This document shows, in pieces, positions 43,389 through 55,600 of a DNA stretch of 64,000 nt. This DNA comes from Diplonema papillatum (lineage: Eukaryota > Euglenozoa > Diplonemea > Diplonemida > Diplonemidae): the NCBI GenBank assembly GCA_030068145.1, contig JAPJBO010000289.1, positions 62,001 through 126,000 of the forward strand. The letters are read 5' to 3'. Position 1 is the stretch's first letter. Every line of letters begins with the position of its first letter. The notes under the pieces are model-generated. The model was given only the letters and a program-made list of their open reading frames with translations. It was not told the origin of the DNA and searched no databases. The translations under genes were made by a program, and so were the position numbers.

Positions 43389-45464
43389 CTGGAACGGAAA
43401 CGCGCAAAAATACGTGTGAAAATTGTGCGCACTTCCTTCAAACCTGGTTTGTTCATGAGGATCGTACGCTGCTGACAAATTGCATTTGTTAGACACAAGA
43501 AATGTCGACGACATTGTGTGCTGTGCGCGCCCCTTACTTCTTTTAGTGTGCCGGGGACGCGGAGAGAAGCTGCGTTTCTGTTTTAGTTACCCCCCCACCC
43601 AGCAGCCGGTGTCCGCAAAACAAAGCGAGCCGTCTGTATTCCCAGTCAGATACCTGTCTTCCGAGATTCGAAACCCCTTTTTTCGTGAAAATCGGTCTCG
43701 CGAGCGGTGGCTTGAACGTTGAGCGCGCCACTCCCCCCGAAAACAGCATCTTTCTTGCTCGGCCTAAAAAAAAAAAAAGGCCCGTCCCGAAGAAGTTTTT
43801 TATTTTGCTGGAAAAGCAATATTGTCCTTTGAAGACTGAAAACGATGGGTTGGCCGCACAAGCGCCCTGCCCAGAGAGAGCAGTGGCTTTGCTTCGGAGG
43901 GGAGTGCTCCCGGAGCAGCCTGAGTTCAGCCCCGCGCATCTACGCTCAAAAGGCAACCCGTGATCACTTCGGTGAGGGATCAGTCCTGACCGAGCCTATT
44001 ACCTGCCGGGCGCCTGCTCCGTTGCGGTGTTTTGAAAACTTGGTAACTTTGTGCTCAGCGGTCCTGTGATTCGTACTTTCAAACTTAATCCATGAATCAT
44101 GTTCTACCTCCTGTGATTCGTGTGGACTTTTAACAACCTTGTACCTTCCTACAGCAGGACAGGTTCTGCATCTGTTCATTGGGTAACTAATTTTGTTCCC
44201 GTTTTTCCCATTGAAAGAAACCAAGGACCTAGAAGACCCACCCTTCCTGTTGATCTTGCAGCACCAACCGCCAGGGCTTGGAGGAAAACCTGCCTGCATT
44301 CTCGGTGCTGCACCCACACGCAATGGGAGGACCACCACGCCCGTATTCCAGCATTCCAGCTCTCTCCGGGAGTATTTCTTTTCATATGTGGGAGCACTGA
44401 CCGGGGTCACCCTGGGGTGCTCGGTGTCGTAGGCATCCACAACAGCCCGAAGGCATATCCGGCCCAGATATGAGTGAGGGCACAACTCGCGCGAATCGTC
44501 CATCCTTTTCTGTTTTGACGAATGGCTCCGCGCATGGCCGTTTGCGTACTTTTTGACTGGCGTGCGGGATTCGCCTTTTTCTCTACTCTAACGTGGTCCG
44601 CCTTGCACAGGATGATTTTGGGCGCAATTCCTCTCATCGCCAGGCCGGGACGGCTCATTCATTTTCCCGAATCCACTAAAGTGACGGACGCACCCGCCCC
44701 GCTCTTCCCCCAGAACCTGCCAAATCGCAGCGCAACGGTTCCGCCTGTTCTCTCGTTGTTGAGCCTCTTTTATACTCCATTCGTCCCGAACTAAGCAACC
44801 TCACCTTGCCTCCTGTTATTGCACCGCCATTCTTTTCTCGCGCCGCGCTTTATCCCTATCGTGAAGAACCAGAGCCGCACTTCGGTGACCCGGGATGATA
44901 CCAGGTTGTGTGTTGTATGTTAATTCGAAGCAGTGTCAGTGTTCGCTTGGTTTCGTTTAGCCGCGCAGGAAGCGAACCTGGAGAACGCTGGCTCAGTGAA
45001 GCAATGTTGTATCCACATTTTCTTTACAATCGCACGACATGTGCACGAGAGGCGGATTGTTGCTGCGACAGTCTGGGATCCTTGTAGTCTGGACACGCCC
45101 CTTCTAAAGGGTCCGCCTGGCAATTGTCTCACGGTCGTTCTCGGGATGCAGAACTTCCATCCCAGGAATCGAAGCTATCCTGGACTCTTGCTTCAGACTT
45201 CTGAGTCTCCTTGCTCGAAAAGCTCCTGACGCCTCTTCCGACATCCTTGCTGGCGAGGACATCCTTGCTGGCGAGCCTTCAGCAAGCAAACCACTCAAAA
45301 AGTGCCAAAAGGGCCGGGCGAGGTGTTCGGAAAACTTTGGATGTGTTGATGTAAACATGGGTGCACCGGGCGTAGCATTGCGTCGGGTTGCTTTCAGTTA
45401 CTCCAAATAACATGAACAGACGGGGCAGGGGAGTTGAGCGGGTCAGGGCGGTGGTTCGAGGAAG

Positions 45465-45742
45465 ATGGAAGCACTCGGCCATGCTACGCTGAAGGGCGTC
45501 GCGGCTGCGCTGCGGGGGCAGAAGCAGAGCGAGCTCGATAAGAGCGAGCTGTGGCTCGCGCCGAGCGCCTACGTCACGACGGGGCCCAGCGGCAACGACA
45601 ACGCGTACGCGCAGCTGGACGGCGAGCTGCAGCTCCCGCCCTGGAGCCGGCCGATCGGCGCACCGCCCATCGCCACCCGCCAGCAGCAGCAGCCGCCCTC
45701 GCAGCCGCAGCAGCACCACCCGCAGCAGCCGCAGCCCTTCCC

Positions 45743-45787
<45 letters not shown>

Positions 45788-47861
45788 GCAGCCTTTCCCC
45801 CAGCAGCAGGCCAACCACTACGCGGCGCAGCCCCCGAAGGAGCACCCGCCGCAGCAGCAGGCCCCGCAGCACCAGCCGCCGCCGCCGCCGCGGCAGTACC
45901 GGGCGGAGCCGGAGGGCTTCGCGGAGCCGGTGGCGGGCGTGCAGCGGGTCAGCGTGCCGACGGCGAGCGCGAAGGCACGGAACCTCGCCCGCACCAACTC
46001 CGCGCCGCCCGAAAAGCAGCAGGCGTCCTCCCAGCAGCCCCGCCACCACCCCGCCAGCCACCCCCCGCACCCCGCTGCGCACCAGCAGCAGCCGCAGCCC
46101 CGCCGCCAGGCCCGCGAATCGCTCAGCAGGGACGGCACGGAGGCCAGCGTCGACAACAGCCGCACGTCGACGACCTCCCGCACCGCCAGCAGCCACGACA
46201 CCAGCAGCAGCCACGCGAGCGCCGGGCGCGGCCGGAGGGGGAGGGGGGGTGCGCCGACGACGCCGAGGCACGCGGTCTCGTTCGGGGGCGATGCGACGTT
46301 TTCGCCGGCGGCATCGCCGGCCAATGGCAAGCAGTTCAACCAGAACTACGGCGAGGTCTGCCACCTGGTCCGCAGGGGCGAGCTCAACAACGTTGCCGTC
46401 GCGAGCTGGGCCGACAAGTTCCGAGAGTCGGACACCGGAAAGCGGTCGGCTTCCGCCTCCAACCGGCAGCCCAAGTGGCGTGCCACCGCCAGGCGCGACG
46501 TCGGCTGGTGCCCAGACCCCGACGAACCCAGACGGCTGCACGTGAAGCGGATGCTGACCCGGCGGAAGTCGAACACGTCGAGTTCGGGCACGCAGCTGAA
46601 CGCTTCAGGGGATGCGGGTGGGAGGGCAGCTTCCGGCCGTGCCGGGGCGAGTCGGGATGATGGCGGGAGGGCACAAGGCGGCCGTAGGCTGGCCGCGGGG
46701 CCCGAGCCCAAAGGGGACAGGGGCCACGTCACCTACGGGGACTACTCGATGAGCGCCAACCAGCGCCAGCCCGCGCAGCAGGGCAACCCGCCCGCCCCGG
46801 ACCAGGCGTCCTGGCTCCACGCGCAACCGCAGCAGCAGCAGGCGGTGCAGCAGCAGCAGCAGCAGCAGCCGCAGCAGCAGCCGCAGCAGCAGGCGGGGCC
46901 GCCGGTGCAGCCGTTTCCTTCGGTCCCGTCGTATCCGTCGACGGTGTCCACCGCGCAGAGGATGCACGGCGGCAAGGGCCCCGCGCCGACGCCGTTTGGG
47001 TCGGTCGCGTCGCACTCGGACCAGCCTCCGTTCCACCAGCACCAGCACCCGCACCAAGCGCCGGCCGCCCAAGCCATCCCGGCGCCGCCGGAGGCGATGC
47101 ACGCCCGCGGCGGAGACGGCCGCCCGCCCGGCAACCCCGCGCCGCAGCCGTGGCAGGCGGCCGTGCCACCGCCTGGCGCGTCTCCGGGCACCTACGGCGA
47201 CTACAGCGGCTCGCGCGGCGCCGCCGCCGCCCCGGCACCGTCGTCGTTCTTCAACCCGTTCTCGATGCCCGACGCCGGCATCCGCGGGCCGCCGCAGCCC
47301 GCCCCCCGGGCGGCGGCTGTGCCGGCCATGCCGGGCATGCCGGTCAGCCGCCAGCCTCAGCCGCCCGCGCCCGCGCAGGGCAACCCGGGCGCGCCGGCGG
47401 CGGTCGACCCGCACTTCAACCCGTTTACTCTCGACGGGTTTCCGTCCCTCGCAAGCAAACCCTCCGACGCCAGCTCTCTAGCCCCGCGGTCCATGCCCTC
47501 GGCGTACCCGGCCCCGCCGTCTGGGGTGGGTTATCCGAACCCGCAGCAGCATCAGCATCAGCAGCAGCATCAACCGCAGCAGCAGCATCAACAGCAGCAG
47601 CAGCTGCCGATGCCTGGCGCGTTCAGCCAACAGTACCCGCTTTCCGCCGCCGGGGCGCCGGCGGAGAGGAGGCAGCACCCCCTCGCGCAGGGCGTGCCGC
47701 CAGCGTCGCTGGCGGGGTCGCTCACCGGCAGTCACGACCGCGCGGACGCATACCGGGCCGGGGGGGGCGTGCAGCAGCAGCAGCAGCACCAGCAGCCCGC
47801 GTTGCAGTACCCGCAAGAGGGCGGCGCCGCCCCGCAGTTGCCGTGGGAGCGACGGAACTGA
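45465..47861 (+). CDS. Gln/Pro-rich disordered protein, 798 residues
   Basis: Single open frame from the ATG at 45465. Residues 1-70 are fairly ordered and rich in charged residues (LKGVAAALRGQKQSELDKSE). Then come Gln/Pro/His tracts, including a long CAG run at 45744-45785. Residues ~290-385 are the most gene-like middle part (NQNYGEVCHLVRRGELNNVA, WADKFRESD), followed by Arg/Ser-rich and again Gln/Pro/Ala-rich sequence with two YGDYS motifs. I do not recognise the family. Such composition is typical of transcription or RNA-granule factors, but that is only a guess. The antisense frame is also long (420 codons) and is a shadow. Confidence 0.75.
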
Positions 47862-49162
47862 GGGGGTGGGGGGAGGATGGAAAAGGGCACCCGCTGTCAG
47901 CGGTTCTCTTCCGAAAAACCACGCCGATTCACCCCCTGCCTGTGTGTGTGAGCTCTGGTCGTTTTCGGGGGGGCTCAAACTCGTTGATTTCGACGAAAGG
48001 TTACGTTTCGTACAAACATCCGACTGGCATGGTTAAACGCTCTCATGTCAGACAAATGTCAGGCACAGCGATACACGGACCAAGGAGTCCAACACGTGTG
48101 AGGCTTGGGGTGTCAAACCCACAAGCCGCATTGGAAGGGAGATGTGCCAATCCTTGACCGAGAGCTGCCACGTTTTGCAATCAACGTGACTGGAAGCCGA
48201 CACACCTCCGGCCAACAGCAAGAGAAGGCGATCGCGCCAAGTCAGGCCAGCTAGAGGAAGCCGTAGCAGGCAGACGCTTCTGCGGGTCGGCTTGGCGAGA
48301 AAGAAATATACATCACAAACAAGAAAGGAACCCACTATCCGATCGTCGAGGGAAGACCGACGGTAACACAAAACAAACAAATGAGTTTTCAATCCGCAAC
48401 TTATCCACCCGGTTGGTGCACGTTTGATCCTCAGATCAAGGCGTTCGGCCCTGCAGAGCTAGCTAGCAACGTCGACCGGAGGACACATCGTTTCGGACGC
48501 GTGATTCGGATGCATAGTGATAGCGCTAAACGCAAGCCCGCGTATGCTGCTGACGGTAGTGTAGCAGTAGAAGTAAGGCGGGTTCTGCGGCCGTCGTAAA
48601 ACAAGGAAGTATACACCACAAACAAAGACACACGGGGACCGAGATACAACCCGTGAACACCTATCGGGGAGGCGCTGAGATGCAAGTTTCCGGCCAAAGA
48701 CAGACCCACGCAGTACTCAGCCAACTACCCCGCGAAGCTTCCCAAACGACGCTTACAAATAACACCCACGAGGACGATACCCCCTGTAGTCGATTTCTGG
48801 GCGAAACCAGAGGCTTTCCCTCGGGAACACCTAACTCCTCAGGGAGGTGCTAGTTGACAGGGGGAGGAGGCCCCCACTACTAAAAAAAGGATGCTGGCGC
48901 GCTGACTTCTGCGGGCCCGAATCCCGGTGCACCAAAGCACCGCCACCCCCGCAACAAACCCAAGCAACAAGCTCGAAGCACCGCGTGCCTCCCTGGTGGG
49001 ACAAGGCCGCTGGGCTGACCCTCAAGATCCGGGGCATCACCGTGCAAACAAAGCTAACAACCCTGCATCGCGCCAGTCGTACGGCCCAGCACACATTCGT
49101 CTTAGCGTGAACAGAGAGATCGATACGCGCATCGGCTGTCGATTCGCCGAGAGTGACGGCGT

Positions 49163-49316
49163 TTGCCTGGCTTTGACGAGCTCGAAACAGCACCTGGCAA
49201 ACCAAACTCACACGCTGTCCTGTCTGCGCTGATGATGGTCCGTCTGATGGTCGTGGCTTAAGGGACCGAAAAAGCCGGCAAGGTGCGGCGTTTGAGCACG
49301 TTCTTCCATCCCCGCC
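49163..49316. repeat. ~220-base dispersed repeat, copy 5 (diverged)
   Basis: Keeps TTGACGAGCTCGAAACAGC, GCTGATGATGGTCCGTCTGA and GAGCACGTTCTTCCATCCCC with small losses between them. Confidence 0.65.
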
Positions 49317-51169
49317 CCCAGTTCCCGACGAACGCACACGCGTATGAATGGGGAGCGCCATCAAAACCAAGGCCGACAGACGATACTTGCAACGCCGTAG
49401 TGGATCGTCATCACATCCCCGCACATCTGAGGCTGTGGACTTCACCGTGAAGAGCTCTGTTTGCTGGGCGGGGCTAGGCACGACGACGGGGGGTGTGATC
49501 GTACGCGAAGCAACTCAGCGGCACTTTCGTGCACTTTCGTCTCTCTACCCGTTTCAGACGAGTCTCATTGGCATGAGCCGGTGGGGGAGGCACCCGGTCC
49601 TGTCCACATGAAGAATCCGTTAGCAAAGCGCAAGCATAATGCAGTCCCTTCCCCAAGAAAAGAAAACTGAAAACTAACAATACCCGCCACGAGATGTGTG
49701 TGCAAGATACCAGCACTCTAACGCTAGCTGAAGAGAAGATGCAATTTAGAGGATAGCTGTACAATCACACACCATGTAATTTTGTACTAAACCACTACTA
49801 GCCCTTGGGGCCTCTCTAAGTACGTGGTGTACTGTGTGCCCGCATATGCCATGGTATGGGACATACAATGTCATCAACCAGCGGCGGGTTGAGGGTTGAG
49901 ACCCCGAAAAGCCCGTCCCGAACTCTAGGGGGAGCAAATAGCGGACACCGTCTGCAGTGATGAAAAGCTTGTCGTCATAGACATGGTCCCTGCTCTGCCA
50001 CAGCCCACGAACCACCCCACCCGCTCCACCAGCGCCCCTTTTGTGTCATTTCGAATTCTTACATTCCTCTCCTGAAGTTAGAAAGAACCTCGAACGAAGA
50101 ACGTGAAAATGTAGATCACGGGAACTAAAAAAAGGAAAAACAAAAACAAAAGACGCGAACCCAAAGTCATGTACCTAGACAAGTCCCTGGGCACCTTTTT
50201 CGAGTGGCCCGCGAAATACGCGTAGGGAGGTCGGAGATGCGGAGAAGTTGCACCAGCGACCGACGGCGAGTTTTGAAAAGTAGCTCGATACCCCGATCTT
50301 TCGGCACTGAGTCGGCAAGAGCTCCAAGCACCGACCGGCCGCGATTGTTCGACCCGTGCACGTCGAGAAAAGAGGAGAGAATGCCACCCTCGGCGCACCG
50401 TAGCTTTGCCGAGGTTTGGCGCCTAGCCTTTTTTCACCCCCCGGGTGTCTTTTGGCATCGGCGGTTTGCTGCTTACCCGAGATGCGCACTACTTCTTAAG
50501 GGGACTGCGCGCGACTTAAAGCGCGCGGAAGAGCGAGCCAATAGCAGGTCTGTGATGCTCCTAGATGTCCCAATTGCGCGCCGCGAAACTTTTTTCACTC
50601 GCGTGAAGGTAATCGGCCTCCAATGCTGACTGCACCCTATGCGTGTGCAGGCTCTGTCAGCCCTCTCCCTTTTCGCGCTTTACCCGCAGAGGCTCTCACT
50701 TCGCCCGCCGGTTCGTGGTGCAACCCCTCAGAAGGCTCGTCCCCTTTTTCTTTCTTCTTTCCCATTCTCTTCCAAACTGAAGCGGAAAGCAAAAACGACC
50801 ACCCAACCGGCGGAGACCACCGCAACCCTTGCGCCTCGTACGTCAACCGGAAACCTATCAAAAAAAGCACGAGCTTCTCTAAACAAGGAACGGTCTAAAG
50901 CTACGCATTTTCCATTCCACGACGTACTCATCCACCCCCCCCCAGCCCCCCCCCCCCCCCCCACCCCCCATCCTCCTCCGTTTCCGCGCGCCCCTTGTAA
51001 TCCCGTATTGATGTTCGGACTTGCACGATGACATGAGTATTTCCTTTTGCACTGTAAGGCTCGGCTTTCTCACTCCTTCCACCCCCCTCAGTTCTTTTCT
51101 TTTCCCCCATGTGCAGAAACCCCGAGGGTGGGTGGGCAAAACGCGCGTCCGTCCTTTCTGAGTCTTCTT

Positions 51170-51265
51170 ACGGCGACAACCGCGGTTGTCAGTAGCACAA
51201 AGTGACGGTTGGCAGCGGACTGTGGAAATTACCAAAACAGGCGATGCCACATACGCACAAACGGA
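51170..51265 (+). repeat. Dispersed ~110-base repeat with acceptor-like end (copy 3)
   Basis: GGTTGGCAGCGGACTGTGG then AAATTACCAAAACAGGCGATG and GCACAAAC, the same layout as the copies at 13091, 32190 and 57850 but more diverged. Confidence 0.45.
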
Positions 51266-52655
51266 AGTTTGTTGTTCTTGACACTCAAGGAGGCCACCGG
51301 TGGCAAAATATGGGGGAATGTTCTGCAGCCCAAGGAACCCCGGTACATTTGTGTTTGGTGCCGGCATGGGCGTTCTACAGCACCAAGTCGGACAACGTCT
51401 TCGACGAGCCTGCGCTGCGCTGCAACCGGAGCCGTGCGTATACCCACCACTGCCCTCTCTTCTGTCGCCGGACTCTTCTTCCTTTTTTTTTCCCTATGCT
51501 CATTGTACGCAGTTTTCTTGTTTCACGCGCTCCGTAGACTTTTTCCTTCTTTTTTAAAATGAAAACAGTGGAAATTGGTGTTATTTGCTACGACTACCCT
51601 TTTGTCCCGGCCATTGTTATTCAATACCTGCAATCGTGAACGACGCACGGCACGAGAAGTATGTGACATGAAAGAGTGCGTAAGGTAGAATCAGGAGGCG
51701 TGAAGGTTGACGAACAGTGTGACCAACACAAGTTGACCAACAGAGGACCTGAGATACGTGCAGAAAGTGGAGAAGGGATGCGAGATACGGACACACAATA
51801 GATGAACACGGGATGCAGTTGCACGCGGGGCTCTTTGCGTGTCGGCGGAAGACAAGATGGTTCTAGCTGCGAGAGCTTATTGATGTCCAGTGAAGTAGGC
51901 GCACAAAGTCTAGCAGCTGCACCGCAGAGAGATCTTGCCCACCCACCGCGCCTTGCTTTTGGAAAACACCCCGAATTTGTACACAATCCAACCCTTTTGA
52001 AGCAGGAATTAACACACGCAACCCACCCGCCGAAAGACGTCTCAGCGTTTCGGCAGCGTCCTTCGCGCCAGGCTTCCTCCGCCTACCCCCACCCCTCACC
52101 CACCCCAGCGCCGCCTCCGCTTCGGCCTGCCATTAGATATGGCGTCTTGATCGGGGGGAGTTTTCTACCAGAGCCGACAGACACACACGTCCACCCATCC
52201 ACACCCATACCAACACACGCGCGCACGAAGTGGGTCGCCACGGGAGGTTACCCATCATCGACTTCCACGCGCGCACATCCCCGCCGCACGGCCGCCCCGG
52301 TTTGCGTGGCGCGCCTGGGGGGCATTTGGCAGGTCGTGTCATCCAAACGGTGCAAGTCTGTGCCAGCGCTCTCCCCGCTCCCGGGTTACGCAGACGCCGG
52401 AGGGAAGGCATCCGGCACAGTGCCGCTTTGTTTGTTTGTGTTTTCTTTTTTTTTGCCCCTTTTGTCCGGGCGAAGCCGGGGCCTCAAGTCAGCGAAAAAA
52501 GCGCGCCAATCGCCGCCCTTTTGAACCCGGCCGGTCGCTTGCCGTTCGTTCAGCGGATACACGAGTACACACGTTTCGCGCGCTGCACGTTTCGGTCACC
52601 GGCCACCGAACACAGCAGCGGTAGCTTCCCGTTGTAGCATTTTCTTCCGGACGCG

Positions 52656-55600
52656 ATGGCCCACTATGCGCCGGTGGACCGGGTGGAGCAGCAGAAGGTG
52701 GAGAAGGCCATGGCCTCGCCGTTCAAGTCGTACCTCACCGAGTACTGCCGGGCGAACAACATCGTCAAGACGGAGGACGACATCATAAAGCTGCTCGTTC
52801 GATACGACGGCTACGAAGAGGATGTGTACCAAGCCATGGAAGAGGTGTACGGCACGCGCCCCCAGTGGCCACCCGGCATGCCTCCGATGGACGCCCGGTT
52901 GTCACCGCACCGCGGCATGCGGGGAGGGGGCGGCGGCGGTGGCGGCGGTGTTTACGGTGGCGGCAGCGGAGGAGGCGGAGGGGGCGGCGGCTACGGAGGA
53001 GGGAACGACGCCGTGTACACGTCGCGCTTGCGGCAGGGGGGCATGGAGCGGAGGATGTCGCCGGAAGGGCACCCGATGTTGAGAGAAGAGTTCCTCCAAC
53101 GATACGGCAACCTCGACGCGTGGGAGGAGTGTCCGCCTGAGGTATCCTGCCGTTACCCCTCGTTCATGTTTTTCTCTCTCAACACACAAGCAGTTTTCTC
53201 GCGTTACTGTGTACATTGTGCCACCGACGTGAAAACACGTGGTGTTTGTAACGTGAGCTTTGTAGCAGCAGAGGTTCGTTCGACCTAGTACTACCTGTAA
53301 TTTACCACCCAGATGCCGGTCCAGCCTCACTTCCACGTATTAGCACCTCGAGATGTCTTCCAAGAGGGGTTCAGCCTCACTTTCTGATAAATCCCTGCAA
53401 GTGGTCCAGCGTCATTTAAGCCACCTACCCATACGTTTCTGTTTCTGTTGCTGTCCACAAGAGCGACCGCATACCATTCCTTTGACGCATACAACCCGAG
53501 ATCTTAGAAGATTCCCGCCCCTGCGTTTCCGATTCGAAATCCAGCGATCGAAAGCCCACATGCACGCCCTGCAAACACAAGGAGCCGCGTACTTGGCTAG
53601 CCGGACGTCTTGCAAGCCCCCCCCCCCCCCCCCCCCTAGGGCTAAGTTGGATGGAAACGCCGTTTCTTTTAGTTTTTTCGAAATATGGAAACGGAAACGG
53701 AAACGGAAACGGAAACGTTTCCGTTTCTTTTAAAAGAAACGCCAGAAGGCTCCTCGTGCTGAGGGGTCCTATAGGATACCACTTCGCGGGTCCTTCTGTG
53801 TGTCCGTCGGGTGTCCGTTTCCAGCCAAATTTTGGTTTTCCTTTCAGAGGGCGGGATCACCTTCTTCTTTTGATCTACCAGCGGGCACTTCTCTTCCTCC
53901 GTCTTCTGGCGGGCTCTCTGACTCTTCAGGGCCCTTCCTGGGCTGTTCTTCGACTTGGCTCGGCCCCTTCTTGTGTGTCGTCGCGGTCTCGTTTGTGCAG
54001 AGCAGTCGCTGATGCTCACCGCTTTCTTTCGTCGGCGATCTGAGACGAGCAAATAGGAAACCACAAGCTAATGATGCAGAATGTCGTTACATGCGGATGC
54101 TGAGGTTTTCTGGCACCAGATTCCACTCTTCTGTGCCTACCACTTCGTCCTCTGCTGCTTCCAACCCACGTTCTCATGTTTACTTGTATCGGCGGCCGTG
54201 CCGCGTGGGGCTTTTTGAATCTGCAGTCCTCTTCTGCATTGTCGGTGGTTCTTCCTGCCGTCGCTGTCTATGCTCCGACAACACCGCCCGATGGTGCCCC
54301 TTCCGGTGACGGTTGCCACCCGTCGTTGTATGCAAGGTGCACTGTGGCAATCGATGTTTAACACACACGTTACTGCGTGGCCATCGCTTTTCTGGCGGGT
54401 TCAACATTGCCCCGGCATACGTGTGCCCTTCTCACCTCTTGATGCTGCTTGCACTCCCTCTTTGTCTTACACCGCTGAAAACCCCGGTCTTGTAGCCTGT
54501 GGTGCGGCGGAGCTCCCGCTGTCCTGAACGATCGTATCTGTATAGCCTATTATTGGAAGCGGATGTGCTTTCCCGATCGTCTTCAGCGCGTTGGCCAACG
54601 GCCTCGCATCAACAGAGCATCGTCGCCACAACAGCCATTGGTATAAAGAGCTGCAGACCTCAAAGTCATCACAACCGGATGCGTGTGGTTGCGCGGTCGC
54701 AACTCTTATGCTTCTTTCCTCCCTCTTTTTCGGAGCCTCCTTGTCCATGGTTTCCCACTGGATTGCGGGGTCCGCCGTTCGGAACACATTTCCGGTCGGA
54801 CCTTCAGCCAGTATACCAGTGGCATACCAGCCGTTTCTTTTGAAAAGAAACGGCGTTTCCATCCACCGCCAAAAAGAAGGAAACGGAAACGGAAACGGAA
54901 ACGGAAACGTTTCCAACGTTTCCATCCTACATAGCCCTAGGGGGGGTCAAAAGGTCTTTTTTTGCGTCAAAATGGTGACATTTTCAGCCTGTGGACTTAA
55001 CGACAGTTTAAGCCTAAAAAAACATGCAACCCGCCTCAGAAATGCCCGGAAACGTGTTTTTGGGGGAAGTTTCATGGAAAATGGCCCAGGGGGGGGTGTT
55101 TTAGCTGATGGTTTTAGGGTGGACACCGTTTGGTACCGGCTAGCAGCCTGTTGGTGTGCTTCACTGTTCATACCATGCAAAGATGAGACTACAATCACGT
55201 ACAGGCAGCCACAAATGGAAGCAACAAAAGGGCGAACGACACCCAGGAGGAAGGCAGCTATGAACGTTGCTCGTCTGGATGGTTAACAACGTCCCAAAAG
55301 GTTCTCTGGGTCTTGCGCAAGCTGAGGTGTTGTTGACACCGCAGGCAGCAGCTCTTCCCCGAACTTCTGCTAGAGCGATATTCACAAAGTTCGATGTCTT
55401 TCCGAGAAAAACAATGAGATGCTCTCATCCGTAGTGGGATTTTCCAGATTCCAACGTTTTTGTTGAAGGGATGCACGCGACAGTGTCTTTTATTCAAGTT
55501 CGCCTTTCGTACACCACCCCGAAAGGGTCGCATTGCACACGCACGGAAGACAATACTGGTCACCGGGGTGTATCTCTGGTACCTAACCCCAACGCACGTT

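Larger units (their letters stand above)
42573..45464. other. Intergenic region, possible minus-strand exon
   Basis: 42836-42925 is a dispersed repeat copy. 43220-43385 may be an exon on the minus strand (separate entry). 43769-43780 is an A run. Frames at 43964-44500 and 44522-44794 show no motif. Nothing firm is seen before the gene at 45465. Confidence 0.4.
47862..52655. other. Long intergenic region, repeats and short frames
   Basis: Contains a diverged ~220-base repeat (49163-49316), a poly-C tract (50937-50970) and a copy of the ~110-base repeat (51170-51265). A 72-codon ATG frame at 48381-48599 (MSFQSATYPPGWC) and frames around 50170-50500 and 51240-51480 are unsupported by motif or splicing. 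The last ~150 bases are likely 5' UTR of the gene at 52656. Confidence 0.4.

Noticed and set aside
45279..46541. 420-codon minus-strand frame opposite the Gln-rich gene
   Set aside because: It is the Leu/Arg/Gly mirror of CAG and CCG repeats on the plus strand.
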